From NCBI GenBank assembly GCA_018269075.1, contig JAFDVJ010000005.1, forward strand, positions 1 through 64,000: DNA of 64,000 nt, in the 5' to 3' direction. A program made the translations under genes and the position numbers. Below, piece by piece: positions 26,163 through 35,569 of the stretch; the first letter of the stretch is position 1, and each line of letters opens with the position of its first letter. The notes under the pieces are model-generated. The model was not told the DNA's origin. It did not search any database and was given only the letters and a program-made list of their open reading frames with translations. Origin of the DNA: Acidobacteriota bacterium (GTDB lineage Bacteria; Acidobacteriota; Blastocatellia; Pyrinomonadales; Pyrinomonadaceae).

Positions 26163-26200
26163 ATCCGACATCCGACATCCGACATCCGACATCCGACATC
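26163..26200 (-). repeat. Single-arm ATCCGAC heptamer array
   Basis: Five perfect copies of ATCCGAC run into the stop codon of the M14 peptidase gene (26199-26201), which overlaps the last unit. No inverted partner is seen in the 90-bp gap before the dioxygenase gene. The same 7-mer recurs at 60673-60693. Confidence 0.9.
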
Positions 26201-27992
26201 ACCTGATTTTCCCGATGATTCGCCCGACCGGATAGACGCCGAGCCGCTTGTCGGCGTAGGGCGAGCGCTCGTAGAAAAACTGAAGCCGCGCGCGCGGGCT
26301 TTTGGCGAATTTTTCGTCCTTGAGTTTTTCCTCGAATTCCCTGCGCAGCTTCTCGTCCCTGGCGAGCATATCGGCGGCGATCTTCTCCATAACGTAGTCG
26401 CTGAAATATTCCTTCATCTCGAAGATCGAGTTGAAAAAGCCCCAGTAAACGAGCGAATCCGGCGAGCCGGGTTCGAGCAGGTGGATCGCGACGTTGGCCG
26501 TTTCCTGATTCAAAGGGATCAGAGCCGAATTCGCCGGATAGGTTCGCGTCTCGGTGATCGGATTCGTTTTAAAACTGACCGGCAGCCGGTTTTCGTAGGC
26601 GTTCGCCGCCCATTTCGGCTCGGTCAGGCGGTAGCTTTCGACCTCGACCGTCAGCGGTTTGGCGAGCCGCTCGAACCGGATGCCGTGCGCTTCCAATCGT
26701 TCGATCGCCTCGCGCCACTGCGGCGGCACGATGTAGTAAAGCGGCGGCGCGACGCCGACGAGCGTTTTGCCCTCGTCGAATTTTTTGACCGTGATTTCCT
26801 GCGGCTCCGTTTCGTAGACCAGCTTTTTCCCGCCCGAGACAGTGCTGTCCTCGAAATGATATTTGACGGCCTTTAATTTGAACGGCGCGCTCTTGTCCGA
26901 AAGACCGATCTGGAGCGGGAATTGTCGATTCGCATCGTAGGCGCCGCCGCGCGCGACCGTTTCGGCGTCGGCGTTTTTGTTGGCTTCGAAGAGGCTGGCT
27001 TTTTCGCGGTTGATCTCTTCGAGCGTCTTCCAGACGGTGTCGTAAGTGGCGCGAACACGTGATTTATAGGGTTTAAGCGAATGCGTCTCGATGAGCAGGC
27101 CGGGCCGGTTCCGGAGCGCCGCGTAGCCGGTCGCGAAGCGCGGCGTCGCGATGAACGTGTAGATCCCGCTCGTCACCTCGCGGCCGCCGAATTCGAGATA
27201 ATGCGTCAAGAGATTGCCCTCTTTTTCGACCTCGGGGACGATCCTGCCGTCGAAATGCGCGTCCATCCAGTTTTTGATAAACGGCGAAACCTCGCCGAAA
27301 TGCGCGTATTCATACGTCACGTTGTACTGAAAATCGGCGCCGTCGGTGACGTGCAGGTCGAAAAAGAAATCCGGCTTCCACTCGTTCCAGAGCCGCAGAA
27401 AAGCGCGCGTTTCCGGCGCGTCGGCCTTCATATAATCGCGGTTCAGATTCAATCCCGCGCTGGTCGCGCGCCAGCCCATCTCGTCGGGGCCGTTCTGGTT
27501 GATCCGGTTGTAGGGCGACGCCATCTCGTGGCCGTCGACGTTGTAGATCGGCACGAACAGCAGGATACAGTTTTTCAAAAGGTCGGCGCGCGTTTTCGTG
27601 ATCGCGATGTCGCGCACGAGCGCGAAGCCGGCGTCCTTGCCGTCGATCTCGCCGGAATGGATGCCGGCCTGGATCAGGACGATCGCCCTGCCGCTTTTCT
27701 TCGCCTTTTCGGGCGTGAATTCCCGGCCGTCGGCGACGATCAGCAGCGGCAGATCGCGGCCCTCGCCGCTTTTGCCGAACGTCGTGTAGACGATCTTGTC
27801 CGACGCCCGGTCGAGCTTCTGCGCGAAGGCGACCGTGTCGGCGTAATTCCAGCTTTTATGATAATCCGTCCGCTCGGCGAGCGTCTGCCAGTCCTGCGGG
27901 ACATTCGATGATTCGCTTTGCGCACCGGCGGTCATAATAAATAAAAAAACGGCGACGAAAACTTGTAAAAACCAACCCTTGTGTAAGTTCAT
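26199..27992 (-). CDS. Secreted M14-family zinc carboxypeptidase
   Basis: 597 aa with a signal peptide (1-24, TAGAQ). The zinc ligands appear as HSGE (112-115, HxxE) with the third histidine in FFFDLHVTD near 215. The putative catalytic Glu is in LLIETHSLKPYKSRVRATYD near 315. The C-terminal 270 residues form an extra region common in large bacterial M14 proteins annotated as DUF2817-like or succinylglutamate-type peptidases. Likely cleaves C-terminal residues from peptides in the periplasm. Not obviously part of starch metabolism; it sits between the MBL-fold and dioxygenase genes. Confidence 0.9.
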   Translation of the reverse strand: MNLHKGWFLQVFVAVFLFIMTAGAQSESSNVPQDWQTLAERTDYHKSWNYADTVAFAQKLDRASDKIVYTTFGKSGEGRDLPLLIVADGREFTPEKAKKSGRAIVLIQAGIHSGEIDGKDAGFALVRDIAITKTRADLLKNCILLFVPIYNVDGHEMASPYNRINQNGPDEMGWRATSAGLNLNRDYMKADAPETRAFLRLWNEWKPDFFFDLHVTDGADFQYNVTYEYAHFGEVSPFIKNWMDAHFDGRIVPEVEKEGNLLTHYLEFGGREVTSGIYTFIATPRFATGYAALRNRPGLLIETHSLKPYKSRVRATYDTVWKTLEEINREKASLFEANKNADAETVARGGAYDANRQFPLQIGLSDKSAPFKLKAVKYHFEDSTVSGGKKLVYETEPQEITVKKFDEGKTLVGVAPPLYYIVPPQWREAIERLEAHGIRFERLAKPLTVEVESYRLTEPKWAANAYENRLPVSFKTNPITETRTYPANSALIPLNQETANVAIHLLEPGSPDSLVYWGFFNSIFEMKEYFSDYVMEKIAADMLARDEKLRREFEEKLKDEKFAKSPRARLQFFYERSPYADKRLGVYPVGRIIGKIR

Positions 27993-28072
27993 GCAATCAA
28001 TTAAATCATAAACAAACGGAAAAACTTAGCGGCGAAAACGGCCAGTCGGGGCAGCCGCCGAATTCGATTTTT

Positions 28073-29170
28073 TCAATCCTCGAAATAAAAGCCTTCGTTG
28101 AGGCTGAGCGGCTTCAGATGCTCGCTCAGACCTTTTTCGAGCGCGGCTTCCTTCAGCAGTCTGAGCGGCTCGCTCGGCGGCTCGTCGGCCATATCGAACC
28201 GGCCGTAATGCATCGGCACGAGAATCCGGGCCCGCGCGTCGACGAAGGCCGCGAGCGCTTCTTCCGGCGTATTATGAACCTCTTTCATCATATACTGCGG
28301 CTTGTACGCGCCGATCCCGATCAGAAAATAATCGATCGAGGGAAAAAGTTCGCCCGTTTCGCGGTAATGCGAGCCAAAGCCGGAATCGCCGCTGAAATAG
28401 ATCGTCCGCCCCGAGCCCTCGATCACGTAGCCGCCCCACAAAATATGGTTCGTGTCGAAAAGCCCGCGCCGGCACCAGTGGCGCACCGGCAGGAACGTGA
28501 TCTTCACGTTTTCGTCCGGCAGCGCGAACTGTTGAAACCAGCCCGCCGTCTGGATCTCGTTGGCGGGGCCGACCCAGTCTTTCAAAAGATCTTCGAGCCG
28601 TAAGCCTCCGAGGAATTTCGCCGCCGGAAATTTCCGGGCGAGCGCGCGGATCGAGTCCTCGTCGGCGTGGTCGCGGTGATCGTGCGACAGCAGCACGTAA
28701 TCGACCTGTTTGATCCGGTCGATCGGCGACGGCATCGCGACGAGCGGCCGCAGCAACCGCGGCTCGCCGAAGACCGGATCGAGGAGAATCGTTTTGCCGG
28801 CGAGCCGGATATAAAACGACGCGTGGCCGAGCCACAGAATCCCATCGCACCCGCTCTCGAAAAACGCCGTCGGATCGAGCACCGGCAGCCGCGCGGTGTC
28901 GCGGAGCTTTTCCTCTCTCTGCGGGTTCCGGCTCAGCATCCACCGCAGGATCTTCGAATATTTCGGCAGATACGGAAATTCGTGATTGACGAACCTTCCT
29001 TTTTCATCGACCGGCGTCCCGCGCCAATCCGCCCTGACGGTTTTCAATTTTTCGTTGCTGACGTATTTTTCGATCACTGCCCCGTCCGTTTCGTCCCCCA
29101 AAATCACGGCCGCCAGTATGATGCCGAGCAGCCCGACGGCGGCGGCGAGTATTTTGAGAAACGTTTTCAT
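28073..29170 (-). CDS. Metallo-beta-lactamase-fold hydrolase, UlaG/NAPE-PLD-like
   Basis: 365 aa with an N-terminal hydrophobic segment (residues 5-24) that may anchor it in the inner membrane. The metal-binding motif SHDHRDHAD is near 160-168, with downstream ligands in LPVRHWCRRG and YFSGDSGFG; LGHASFYIRLAGKTILLDPVF is the usual start of the MBL domain in the NAPE-PLD/UlaG group. The C-terminal VPMHYGRFD supplies a further metal histidine. Such proteins act as lipid phosphodiesterases or lactonases; which one cannot be decided. Next to the IS200-like element. Confidence 0.88.
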   Translation of the reverse strand: MKTFLKILAAAVGLLGIILAAVILGDETDGAVIEKYVSNEKLKTVRADWRGTPVDEKGRFVNHEFPYLPKYSKILRWMLSRNPQREEKLRDTARLPVLDPTAFFESGCDGILWLGHASFYIRLAGKTILLDPVFGEPRLLRPLVAMPSPIDRIKQVDYVLLSHDHRDHADEDSIRALARKFPAAKFLGGLRLEDLLKDWVGPANEIQTAGWFQQFALPDENVKITFLPVRHWCRRGLFDTNHILWGGYVIEGSGRTIYFSGDSGFGSHYRETGELFPSIDYFLIGIGAYKPQYMMKEVHNTPEEALAAFVDARARILVPMHYGRFDMADEPPSEPLRLLKEAALEKGLSEHLKPLSLNEGFYFED

Positions 29171-29195
29171 ACCCCTTGTTTACCCTTGATCTTTT

Positions 29196-29280
29196 TTCTC
29201 CGAAGGAGAACGACAACATAGCGTAGGGTGAAACCCTACGAGCATTCGTCGATACCCATCCGTCGCCGAAGGTGACGAAC
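29196..29280. repeat. Left REP-like triple palindrome
   Basis: TTCTCC-GAA-GGAGAA (29196-29210), then CGTAGGGT-GAA-ACCCTACG (29222-29240), then CGTCGCC-GAA-GGTGACG (29261-29277), all with GAA triloops. Linkers are 11 nt and 20 nt. The last palindrome ends 4 nt before the transposase stop codon. Confidence 0.85.
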
Positions 29281-29281
29281 A

Positions 29282-29734
29282 TCAATCCCAAACATATCGT
29301 TCGTCATACGGAATCCGGTATTTTTTCAAAAACCCGCGAAATTCAGTTTGATAATCCTTCGTTCGATGATGCTCTTTTTGGTTGGCGATGTATTTGATCA
29401 CCGTTTGGTCTTCCGTTTGCCCGACCGAAAAGGCACCGTAACCTTCCTGCCAGTAAAAACCGGCGTTGTTTTTGCCCTGTTCCTTGATCCACGCCGAGCT
29501 GTCGCGTTTGATGTCGCCGACCAGCTCGCTGATCGAAACGACCTTTCCGATCGAAATCAGCAGATGAACGTGATCGGCCGTGCCGTTCGCGGCGATCAGC
29601 TTCGATTTGTTATTTTCGACGATTCCGTGAATATAACCAAACAGCCTCTCTTCGATCTCCGGTTTGATCATAGCGACGCGATTTTTAGTTGAAAACACGA
29701 CGTGGATCAAATTTCTGACTAACGATTGCGGCAT
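29282..29734 (-). CDS. IS200-like / REP-associated tyrosine transposase (Y1 family)
   Basis: 150-aa HUH-type transposase that cuts and rejoins single-stranded DNA at hairpins. The HUH motif is HVH (55-57) in ADHVHLLISI, and the catalytic tyrosine is most likely Y115 in VIKYIANQKEHH. The N-terminus SLVRNLIHVVFSTKNR is typical of stand-alone Y1 transposases without TnpB. The frame is intact, so the element could be active or domesticated. Palindromes flank it at both ends, as for REP-associated transposases. It lies between the MBL-fold and GH13 genes, which read in the same direction. Confidence 0.93.
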   Translation of the reverse strand: MPQSLVRNLIHVVFSTKNRVAMIKPEIEERLFGYIHGIVENNKSKLIAANGTADHVHLLISIGKVVSISELVGDIKRDSSAWIKEQGKNNAGFYWQEGYGAFSVGQTEDQTVIKYIANQKEHHRTKDYQTEFRGFLKKYRIPYDERYVWD

Positions 29735-29765
29735 AATTTATCAATTTTTTTCCTATCGTCCGGTT

Positions 29766-29850
29766 GTTCGTCACCTTCGGCGACGGTTCGTTTTCCGTTC
29801 CTTGACGTAGGGTTTCACCCTACGCTATGTTGTCGGTCGCCGTTGGCGAC
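29766..29850. repeat. Right REP-like triple palindrome
   Basis: CGTCACC-TTC-GGCGACG (29769-29785), CGTAGGGT-TTC-ACCCTACG (29806-29824) and GTCGCC-GTT-GGCGAC (29836-29850). Spacers are again 20 and 11 nt. The outermost palindrome has a different sequence from the left-side one but the same 15-nt size. Confidence 0.85.
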
Positions 29851-29887
29851 AAAACCAACGTCCCTTTCATTGAGAATTGTTTACATT

Positions 29888-31927
29888 CTACGGATTATCC
29901 TTTCTACATGGAGTTGCCATCATAACATTCGAGGCATTTGCCCCGTAGGCAACAACCGATTTCGGCGGAATCATTAATTGAAAACTTCCGTCCTTCTCAG
30001 CTTTTAATTGTTTATTATTATCTAGTAGAGACAATAAATAACTATTATTTTTATCCGGTTCGAGTCCCTTGAAATTCCTTTCAATCTGTTTTTCGATCTC
30101 TTCGTCTGAAAGCCCTTTTTCTTTAAGCTTTCGCCGAAATAAATCTTTCACCGAATCATAATCAAAAAAGGCGTATATCTTTTTAATCGATATTGTTTTA
30201 GCAGCATCTGAATTGTTGAAGGCTAAAACAACCGATGTTTGCTGACCAGTAATACCGAAAACCGGATGCGGCGTAATTCGTTCAAAGGCGTAAACATTAT
30301 TGTCATAAAATAAATCAATCGTTTTCCCTTGTCTAAGGGCGACATAATTACATCTTAAATTGATCCATTTGCTTGTCCAATCGAACATTTTCTGCTCGTC
30401 GGCCGTTCTGCCCGCCGTCGTGAATTTGTTCGCTTGGTCGCCCGGGAAGCCGCCCGGAAAATCTTTGCGGTTGTCGGGGTCGTGGCCGCCGGTCATCGCC
30501 AATTCCTCGCCGTAGTAAAGCTGCGGGATGCCGCGCGTCGTGAGGACGAACGCGGTGTGGAGCATCGCGCCCTCGAGCGTCGCGCCGGGCAGCGACATAA
30601 ACCGGTCGGTGTCGTGGTTGTTCGCCAGCAGCGTGACGTTGTCGACGTTCGGATAAAACCCGTCGTACTTCATCACGTCGCGCAGCGCGCGCATCGGTTT
30701 TTTGCCGGTGAAAACTTCCTGCGAAGTCCGCCAGAGCTTGAAGTCGAAGACCGACGGAAGATGCGTATCGATGCCGTCCCAGCCGGTCTTGCCGCCCTGA
30801 AAAAACGCGGTGTGGACGCTGTCTTCCTCAAAAACCTCGCCGACCATCCAAAAGCGCGGATACTGGCGCAGAATCGCGTCCGACCAGTCGCGGATGAATT
30901 TTCGCGGCATATACTGGATCGTGTCCTGACGGATGCCGTCGATGCCGGTCGCGCCGATCCACCAGAGCGCGTTCTGGATCTCGTAGCGGGCGACCTCGGG
31001 CTCGTCCTGGTTGAGATCCGGGAGCGAGAAATCGAACCAGCCGCGCAGCAGATTGTCGCGCTCGGCTTTTGAAGAATTCGGCGACAGCAGGACGGAATTG
31101 TTGAACGTGTTCTGGACAAAGGGCGGAAACCAGTCGTCGAGCGGCGGCGCGGCGGCCCACGGGTGGCGGTAGCCGACGTGGTTGGCGACCTGATCCTGAA
31201 TGACCTTGATCCCCATCCGATGCGCTTTTTCGACCAGCTCGCGGACGTCGGCGAGCGAGCCGAAATGGTTTTCGACGCCGTAATAATCGGTCGCGCCGTA
31301 GCCGTGATAGCTCGCCATCGGGCACCACGGCTTGTCGCAGGCGGTGATCTCGTCGGTGTTGTCGTACCACGGCGTCAGCCAGACGGCCGTCACGCCGAGC
31401 TCCTTTAAGTAATCGAGATGATCGATGACGCCGCGCAGGTCGCCGCCGTGCCAGAGACGGGGATTCGAACGGACCGCGCCGGCGTCGTTCGACGGATCGC
31501 CGTTCGCGAACCGGTCGGTCATAATCAGATAGACGACATCATTGTTCGTGATCCCCTGAAAATTTGACTTCGGATCGAGCGGCGGGCGGATCGCGAACGG
31601 GACGCGCGTCTTCCCGGCGGGCGTCGAGACTTCGAACTCGTAGCTGCCCGGTTTCGCGTTCGGCGCGATCGCGACGTCGAAAAACAGGTAATCGCCGCGC
31701 GCGTTGACGCGCGGGTTCGACGGTTTCAGCGCCGGATTTTTCGAAGCGATTCGGGCGTTGCTGAAGTTTGCCCCGCGGACGAGCAGACGCACCGGATTGA
31801 TCGTGTGATTGGCCCACCAGTCGGGCGGCTCGACCTTCGAGACGGTCGGTGGCTGATTTTGAGACAGGACGGAAAACGCGGAAACGAGTAAAATGACGGC
31901 GGTTAAATATAATTTTCTGCTTTCCAT
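29888..31927 (-). CDS. GH13 cyclomaltodextrinase/neopullulanase-like enzyme, larger paralogue
   Basis: 679-aa exported glucan hydrolase; signal peptide 1-22 (SVLSQ). The N-terminal Cyc-maltodext_N domain VSKVEPPDWWANHTINPVR closely resembles the paralogue at 21135-23012. GH13 regions: DQVANH (about 244), GIDGIRQD with the nucleophile near 333, GEVFEED near 361 and NNHDTDRF near 433. A C-terminal beta domain is followed by a lysine/glutamate-rich insertion (LFRRKLKEKGLSDEEIEKQIE) that the paralogue lacks. The last 13 residues (NVMMATPCRKDNP) look unlike a normal GH13 end; the IS200-like element begins about 40 bp beyond, so the original 3' end may have been altered. Confidence 0.93.
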   Translation of the reverse strand: MESRKLYLTAVILLVSAFSVLSQNQPPTVSKVEPPDWWANHTINPVRLLVRGANFSNARIASKNPALKPSNPRVNARGDYLFFDVAIAPNAKPGSYEFEVSTPAGKTRVPFAIRPPLDPKSNFQGITNNDVVYLIMTDRFANGDPSNDAGAVRSNPRLWHGGDLRGVIDHLDYLKELGVTAVWLTPWYDNTDEITACDKPWCPMASYHGYGATDYYGVENHFGSLADVRELVEKAHRMGIKVIQDQVANHVGYRHPWAAAPPLDDWFPPFVQNTFNNSVLLSPNSSKAERDNLLRGWFDFSLPDLNQDEPEVARYEIQNALWWIGATGIDGIRQDTIQYMPRKFIRDWSDAILRQYPRFWMVGEVFEEDSVHTAFFQGGKTGWDGIDTHLPSVFDFKLWRTSQEVFTGKKPMRALRDVMKYDGFYPNVDNVTLLANNHDTDRFMSLPGATLEGAMLHTAFVLTTRGIPQLYYGEELAMTGGHDPDNRKDFPGGFPGDQANKFTTAGRTADEQKMFDWTSKWINLRCNYVALRQGKTIDLFYDNNVYAFERITPHPVFGITGQQTSVVLAFNNSDAAKTISIKKIYAFFDYDSVKDLFRRKLKEKGLSDEEIEKQIERNFKGLEPDKNNSYLLSLLDNNKQLKAEKDGSFQLMIPPKSVVAYGANASNVMMATPCRKDNP

Positions 31928-31979
31928 CGGGCCGCGAAAGTTCGTTCAGAAGGAGCGGTTTTAGAATTCGATCGTTGAT

Positions 31980-32022
31980 TTATTAAACAAAACGGCCGCC
32001 GATTCTGCAACCGGCGGCCGTT
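31980..32022 (-). terminator. Intrinsic terminator after the TonB-dependent receptor gene
   Basis: On the minus strand AACGGCCGCCG (32022-32012) and CGGCGGCCGTT (32001-31991) form an 11-bp GC-rich stem with a 10-nt loop, followed by TTGTTTAAT. It separates the receptor transcript from the downstream GH13 gene. Confidence 0.85.
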
Positions 32023-32035
32023 CTGGTCTTCTCAA

Positions 32036-35000
32036 TTAAAATTCAAGCCGGAGTCCGAATTGAATTTGTCTGTTGGTGTAGGGAGCGGTTCCGCGGATCG
32101 TTCCGAAACCGTTGAACGTCGAAGAATTGTTCAGGTCCGTGTTCGGCGTTCCCCACTGAATGTTGTTCAGGATGTTGAAAGCCTCGGTCCGGAACTGAAT
32201 CTTGAACAGTTCGGCGATTTTGAAGTCCTTGGAAATTCCGAGATTCCACTGGTAGGTCGCCGGCGAACGCAGCGAGTTGCGTTCGAGGGTTCCGAGACCG
32301 GTCGAAACCGGAGTAAACGCGCTCCGGTTCAGATACGGGGTGTGGTTGCTGTTGCCCGTATAAGGATCGCCCGTCAGATTGACCAGCCGGTTGTTGTTGC
32401 GAACGTCGAACGGATTGCCGCTCTGCGCGCGGAAGATGCTGTTGAGCGTCCAGCCGCCGATCACGTAATCGAGCGCCTTCGGGATGTCCGAACCGAACTG
32501 ACGGCCGCGGCCGTACGGGAGCTCGTAAACGGTTTCGAACGAGAAGACGTGCGGGTAGTCGAGACGCGACGTGCCGTACGGCTCGACGTAGTTGATGCCG
32601 CCCGAAGCGCGGTCGAACGCGCCCTCGCCGTTGTCCTTAGTCTTCGAGTAGGTGTACGACGCGATATATTGCCAGCCCTTCGAGAAGCGTCTTTCGAGCT
32701 GAACCTGGAGCGAGTCGTACTGCGCCCGGCCGCCGTCGGCGCGGACGTTGACCGCTCCGAGTCCCGGGTAGCAGTTGCCGAGCGTCCGGCCGCTGATCGG
32801 GCACGGCACGGCCGTTCCGGTGGTGATGACCGAACCGTTCAGGTTGTAGTAGATCACGAGGTTGCGGCCGCGAGTGCCGACATAGCCGACGCTCAATGCC
32901 GTATCCTTGGTCAGCTGCTGCTGGTACTGGATGTTGAACTGGTGAACGTTGGAAATCTTGTTGCTCGGGATGACCGCCAGAACGTCCGCATTGAGCGGGT
33001 TGTTCAGGAAGGTCGAGCTCGTGTTGACGGTCGGCAGCGGAAGCGCGGCCGTCGCGAGCGTGTTGTTGTTGTTGTTGAGCGGGCCCTGACCGGTGAAGGT
33101 GAACCGGTAGCCGTCGTTGAAGCTGTAGCTCGAACTGCCGGAGAACGGCGGGTTCTGCGCGAGCTGGTTGTTGATGCCGCCGCGATCGAGGAAGTAGAAG
33201 AGGCCGTAGCCGCCGCGGATCACGCGTTTGCCCTCGCCCGACAGATCGTAAGCGAAACCGACGCGCGGGCTGAAGTTGTTCTTATCGGTCTTCGTCAGCG
33301 AGTCGCTGCTGTTTTGCGCGAGCACCAGATGGCCGGTCGAGAGTTCGAAGTTCGCCTGCCGTCCGTACTGCTCGGCCGGGTTCGTCAGGTATTCGTAACG
33401 CAGACCGTAGTTGATCGTCAATTTGCTGTTGACGCGGTAATCGTCCTGAGCGAAGACGGCGTTTTCCCAGTTGGTCGTGCCGACGAGGCCGTTCTGGATA
33501 CCGATCTGATAGCTGCACATAAAGCCGATCAGGAGGTCGGCCTGTTCGAAGCCGGTCGTGCCCGACTGCGCCAGCGTCGGCGCGCCGGCCGCGCCCGGAC
33601 ACTGCGTGTAATCGCCGTTTCCGTAGATCCGGAAATAGCCTTTGCCGGCGATCGGCCGGAAGAGCTCGACGACGCGCTTCAAAACCGTGCCGCCGAATTT
33701 GACGGTGTGGTTGCCCTTGACCCAGCTGATGCTGTCGACGATCTGGAAGGTGTTCTGCGGCACGCGGTACGGGCCGTAGTCGCCGGTGTATTCGAGCTGG
33801 CCGTTGTAGCCGCCGATCAGCGCGCCGCCGCCGAGCGACGAATCGCGGTTGGCGTTGACGATGCCGAGGCCCTGCGAAAGCGCCTGATCGCCGAACGGCG
33901 GTTCATAACCGTAACGCAGACGGTTGGCCTGCGCGCGGAATTCGTTGAACAGCGTCGGCGTGATCGTGTAGTCCCAGCTGACGGTCAGCCGCTTGGTGCG
34001 GGTCGGGTTCGAGCCCGAGCCGAAACCGGCCGGCAGCGTCGTCAGCCGCGAGGTCACGACCTGATTGTAACGGCCGTAGTTGCCCTTGACCGAGATCTGG
34101 TTCTTTTCGTTCAGGTTGTAATTGACGTTGAAATCGACGACGTCCTGATCGTCGATCTCGACGCGGGTGTTGGTATAGTTGCCCAAAAGCTGACCGTTGG
34201 TCGGCAGCGGATAGGCTCTCAGATAAGCCAGACCGGCGGCATTCAGGCGGCCCGCCGGCAGCAGATCGAGCCGGTTGAAGGCGACGCCGTTGCCGTTGAC
34301 GCAGAGAATGCCGTTGGTGGTCGTTCCCGTGACGCAGATGTTCTGACCGGTCAGCGGGTCGCGGAGCTGGGTCGCGAGGGCCGAAAAATTGCCCGTGCGG
34401 AACGCGGCGGTCGGAACCGTCGCGGTTTCGGTCGCGCGCGGCAGAAACTGGCGAAGGCCTTCGTAGCTCGCGAAGAAGAACATTTTGTCCTTTTTGAGGA
34501 CGCCCGGAATATAGACCGGTCCGCCGACCGTGCCGCCGAACTGGCCGCGCCGGAATTCGCTCTTCGAATCGTTGAAGGCCGGGCGCGCGTCGAGGTTGTC
34601 GTTGCGGATAAAGGTATACGCCGATCCGTGGAACTTCTGGCCGCCGGAACGGGTCACCGAGTTGATGATCGCGCCGCCGCCGCGGCCGAATTCGGCCGTC
34701 GCGACGCTCGTCTGAACGCGGAATTCCTGAACGGCGTCGGCCGACGGAAAGATGTTGATGGTGTTGACGAGCGATTCGTTGTTGTCGACGCCGTCAAGCA
34801 GAAAGTTGTTGGCCTGCGTGCGCTGGCCGTTGACCGAAAGCGCCGCGCCGCCGGTGTTGCCGCCGCGGTAGGTTTCGGCATCGCCGCCCGCGCCGGTCGC
34901 GAAACCGCCGACCACGCCCTGCGTCACGCCGGGCGTCAGGCGGGCCAGTTCGAGAACGTTGCGGCCGTTCAGAGGCAGTTCGGTGATCTGGCGGCCCTGA

Positions 35001-35425
35001 ACGACCTGACCGATCGAGGAGGTCGCCGATTCGACGAGCGGCGCGTCGTTGTTGATCGTCACGACCTCGCTCACCTGCCCGGCTTCGAGCACGAACGGCA
35101 GAACAGCAACCTGTTGAACCTCAAGCGAAATTTCCTGCTGACTGGTTTTAAAATTCGATTGAGTAACCTCAACCTTGTAGCGTCCCGGCGACAGCGAAAG
35201 CACGGTAAAGCTGCCGTCCTCATTGGTCTGCACGGTCGAAACGCGGTTGGTCGAGATTTCGATAACTTTAACGGTCGCGCCGGCAATCGCCGCTCCCGCC
35301 GAATCCGTTACGGTTCCCTGGATTCTGGCCGATTCCGTCTGGGCAAGCAAAGGAAAAACCATTGCCAGAACGGTGATCGTCAAAATCAGAATTCGTTTAA
35401 TATTGAAATTAATATCTCTGCACAT
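32036..35425 (-). CDS. Oar-like TonB-dependent receptor
   Basis: 1129-aa outer-membrane transporter from ATG 35425, chosen because GGGGAA lies 6 nt upstream; an earlier in-frame ATG at 35467 precedes the ribosome-binding sites. Signal peptide 1-29 (FPLLAQ). A carboxypeptidase-regulatory-like domain (RIQGTVTDSAGAAIAGATV, about 33-115) is followed by a plug domain (about 120-230, LPLNGRNVLELARLTPGV) and a barrel with aromatic-rich strands up to the C-terminal QFGLRLEF. This is the Oar-type receptor expanded in Acidobacteriota. It sits between the ROK repressor and GH13 genes with no SusD gene, so the ligand is inferred to be a maltodextrin. Confidence 0.92.
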   Translation of the reverse strand: MCRDINFNIKRILILTITVLAMVFPLLAQTESARIQGTVTDSAGAAIAGATVKVIEISTNRVSTVQTNEDGSFTVLSLSPGRYKVEVTQSNFKTSQQEISLEVQQVAVLPFVLEAGQVSEVVTINNDAPLVESATSSIGQVVQGRQITELPLNGRNVLELARLTPGVTQGVVGGFATGAGGDAETYRGGNTGGAALSVNGQRTQANNFLLDGVDNNESLVNTINIFPSADAVQEFRVQTSVATAEFGRGGGAIINSVTRSGGQKFHGSAYTFIRNDNLDARPAFNDSKSEFRRGQFGGTVGGPVYIPGVLKKDKMFFFASYEGLRQFLPRATETATVPTAAFRTGNFSALATQLRDPLTGQNICVTGTTTNGILCVNGNGVAFNRLDLLPAGRLNAAGLAYLRAYPLPTNGQLLGNYTNTRVEIDDQDVVDFNVNYNLNEKNQISVKGNYGRYNQVVTSRLTTLPAGFGSGSNPTRTKRLTVSWDYTITPTLFNEFRAQANRLRYGYEPPFGDQALSQGLGIVNANRDSSLGGGALIGGYNGQLEYTGDYGPYRVPQNTFQIVDSISWVKGNHTVKFGGTVLKRVVELFRPIAGKGYFRIYGNGDYTQCPGAAGAPTLAQSGTTGFEQADLLIGFMCSYQIGIQNGLVGTTNWENAVFAQDDYRVNSKLTINYGLRYEYLTNPAEQYGRQANFELSTGHLVLAQNSSDSLTKTDKNNFSPRVGFAYDLSGEGKRVIRGGYGLFYFLDRGGINNQLAQNPPFSGSSSYSFNDGYRFTFTGQGPLNNNNNTLATAALPLPTVNTSSTFLNNPLNADVLAVIPSNKISNVHQFNIQYQQQLTKDTALSVGYVGTRGRNLVIYYNLNGSVITTGTAVPCPISGRTLGNCYPGLGAVNVRADGGRAQYDSLQVQLERRFSKGWQYIASYTYSKTKDNGEGAFDRASGGINYVEPYGTSRLDYPHVFSFETVYELPYGRGRQFGSDIPKALDYVIGGWTLNSIFRAQSGNPFDVRNNNRLVNLTGDPYTGNSNHTPYLNRSAFTPVSTGLGTLERNSLRSPATYQWNLGISKDFKIAELFKIQFRTEAFNILNNIQWGTPNTDLNNSSTFNGFGTIRGTAPYTNRQIQFGLRLEF

Positions 35426-35569
35426 TTTCAATTCCCCAAATTTTACTCCTTGAAATATAAATTCCACGGTAAAAAATTAAAAAGATTTAACTGAATTCCG
35501 CCGGGTAAAAAACGCGTTTTCGGCAGAAGTCCTGATGTTTTAACTAGCAAATTTTCGGTTTCAAAACGT

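Larger units (their letters stand above)
29196..29850 (-). mobile_element. IS200-like/RAYT element framed by symmetric palindromes
   Basis: A single transposase gene (29282-29734) lies between mirror-image sets of palindromes. Reading outward on each side there is a 17-bp palindrome (CGTCRCC-tri-GGYGACG), a 20-nt spacer of unconserved sequence, a 19-bp palindrome (CGTAGGGT-tri-ACCCTACG), an 11-nt conserved spacer, and a 15-bp palindrome that differs on the two sides. Inverted identities are perfect over 20 bp (29261-29280 with 29766-29785) and 29 bp (29212-29240 with 29806-29834). This is the layout of REP/BIME sequences with their tyrosine transposase. Confidence 0.85.

Noticed and set aside
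32060-35494. 1144-codon plus-strand open frame antisense to the TonB-dependent receptor
   Set aside because: Composition is Val/Arg/Asp/Ala-rich without motifs; the receptor has signal peptide, plug and barrel features.
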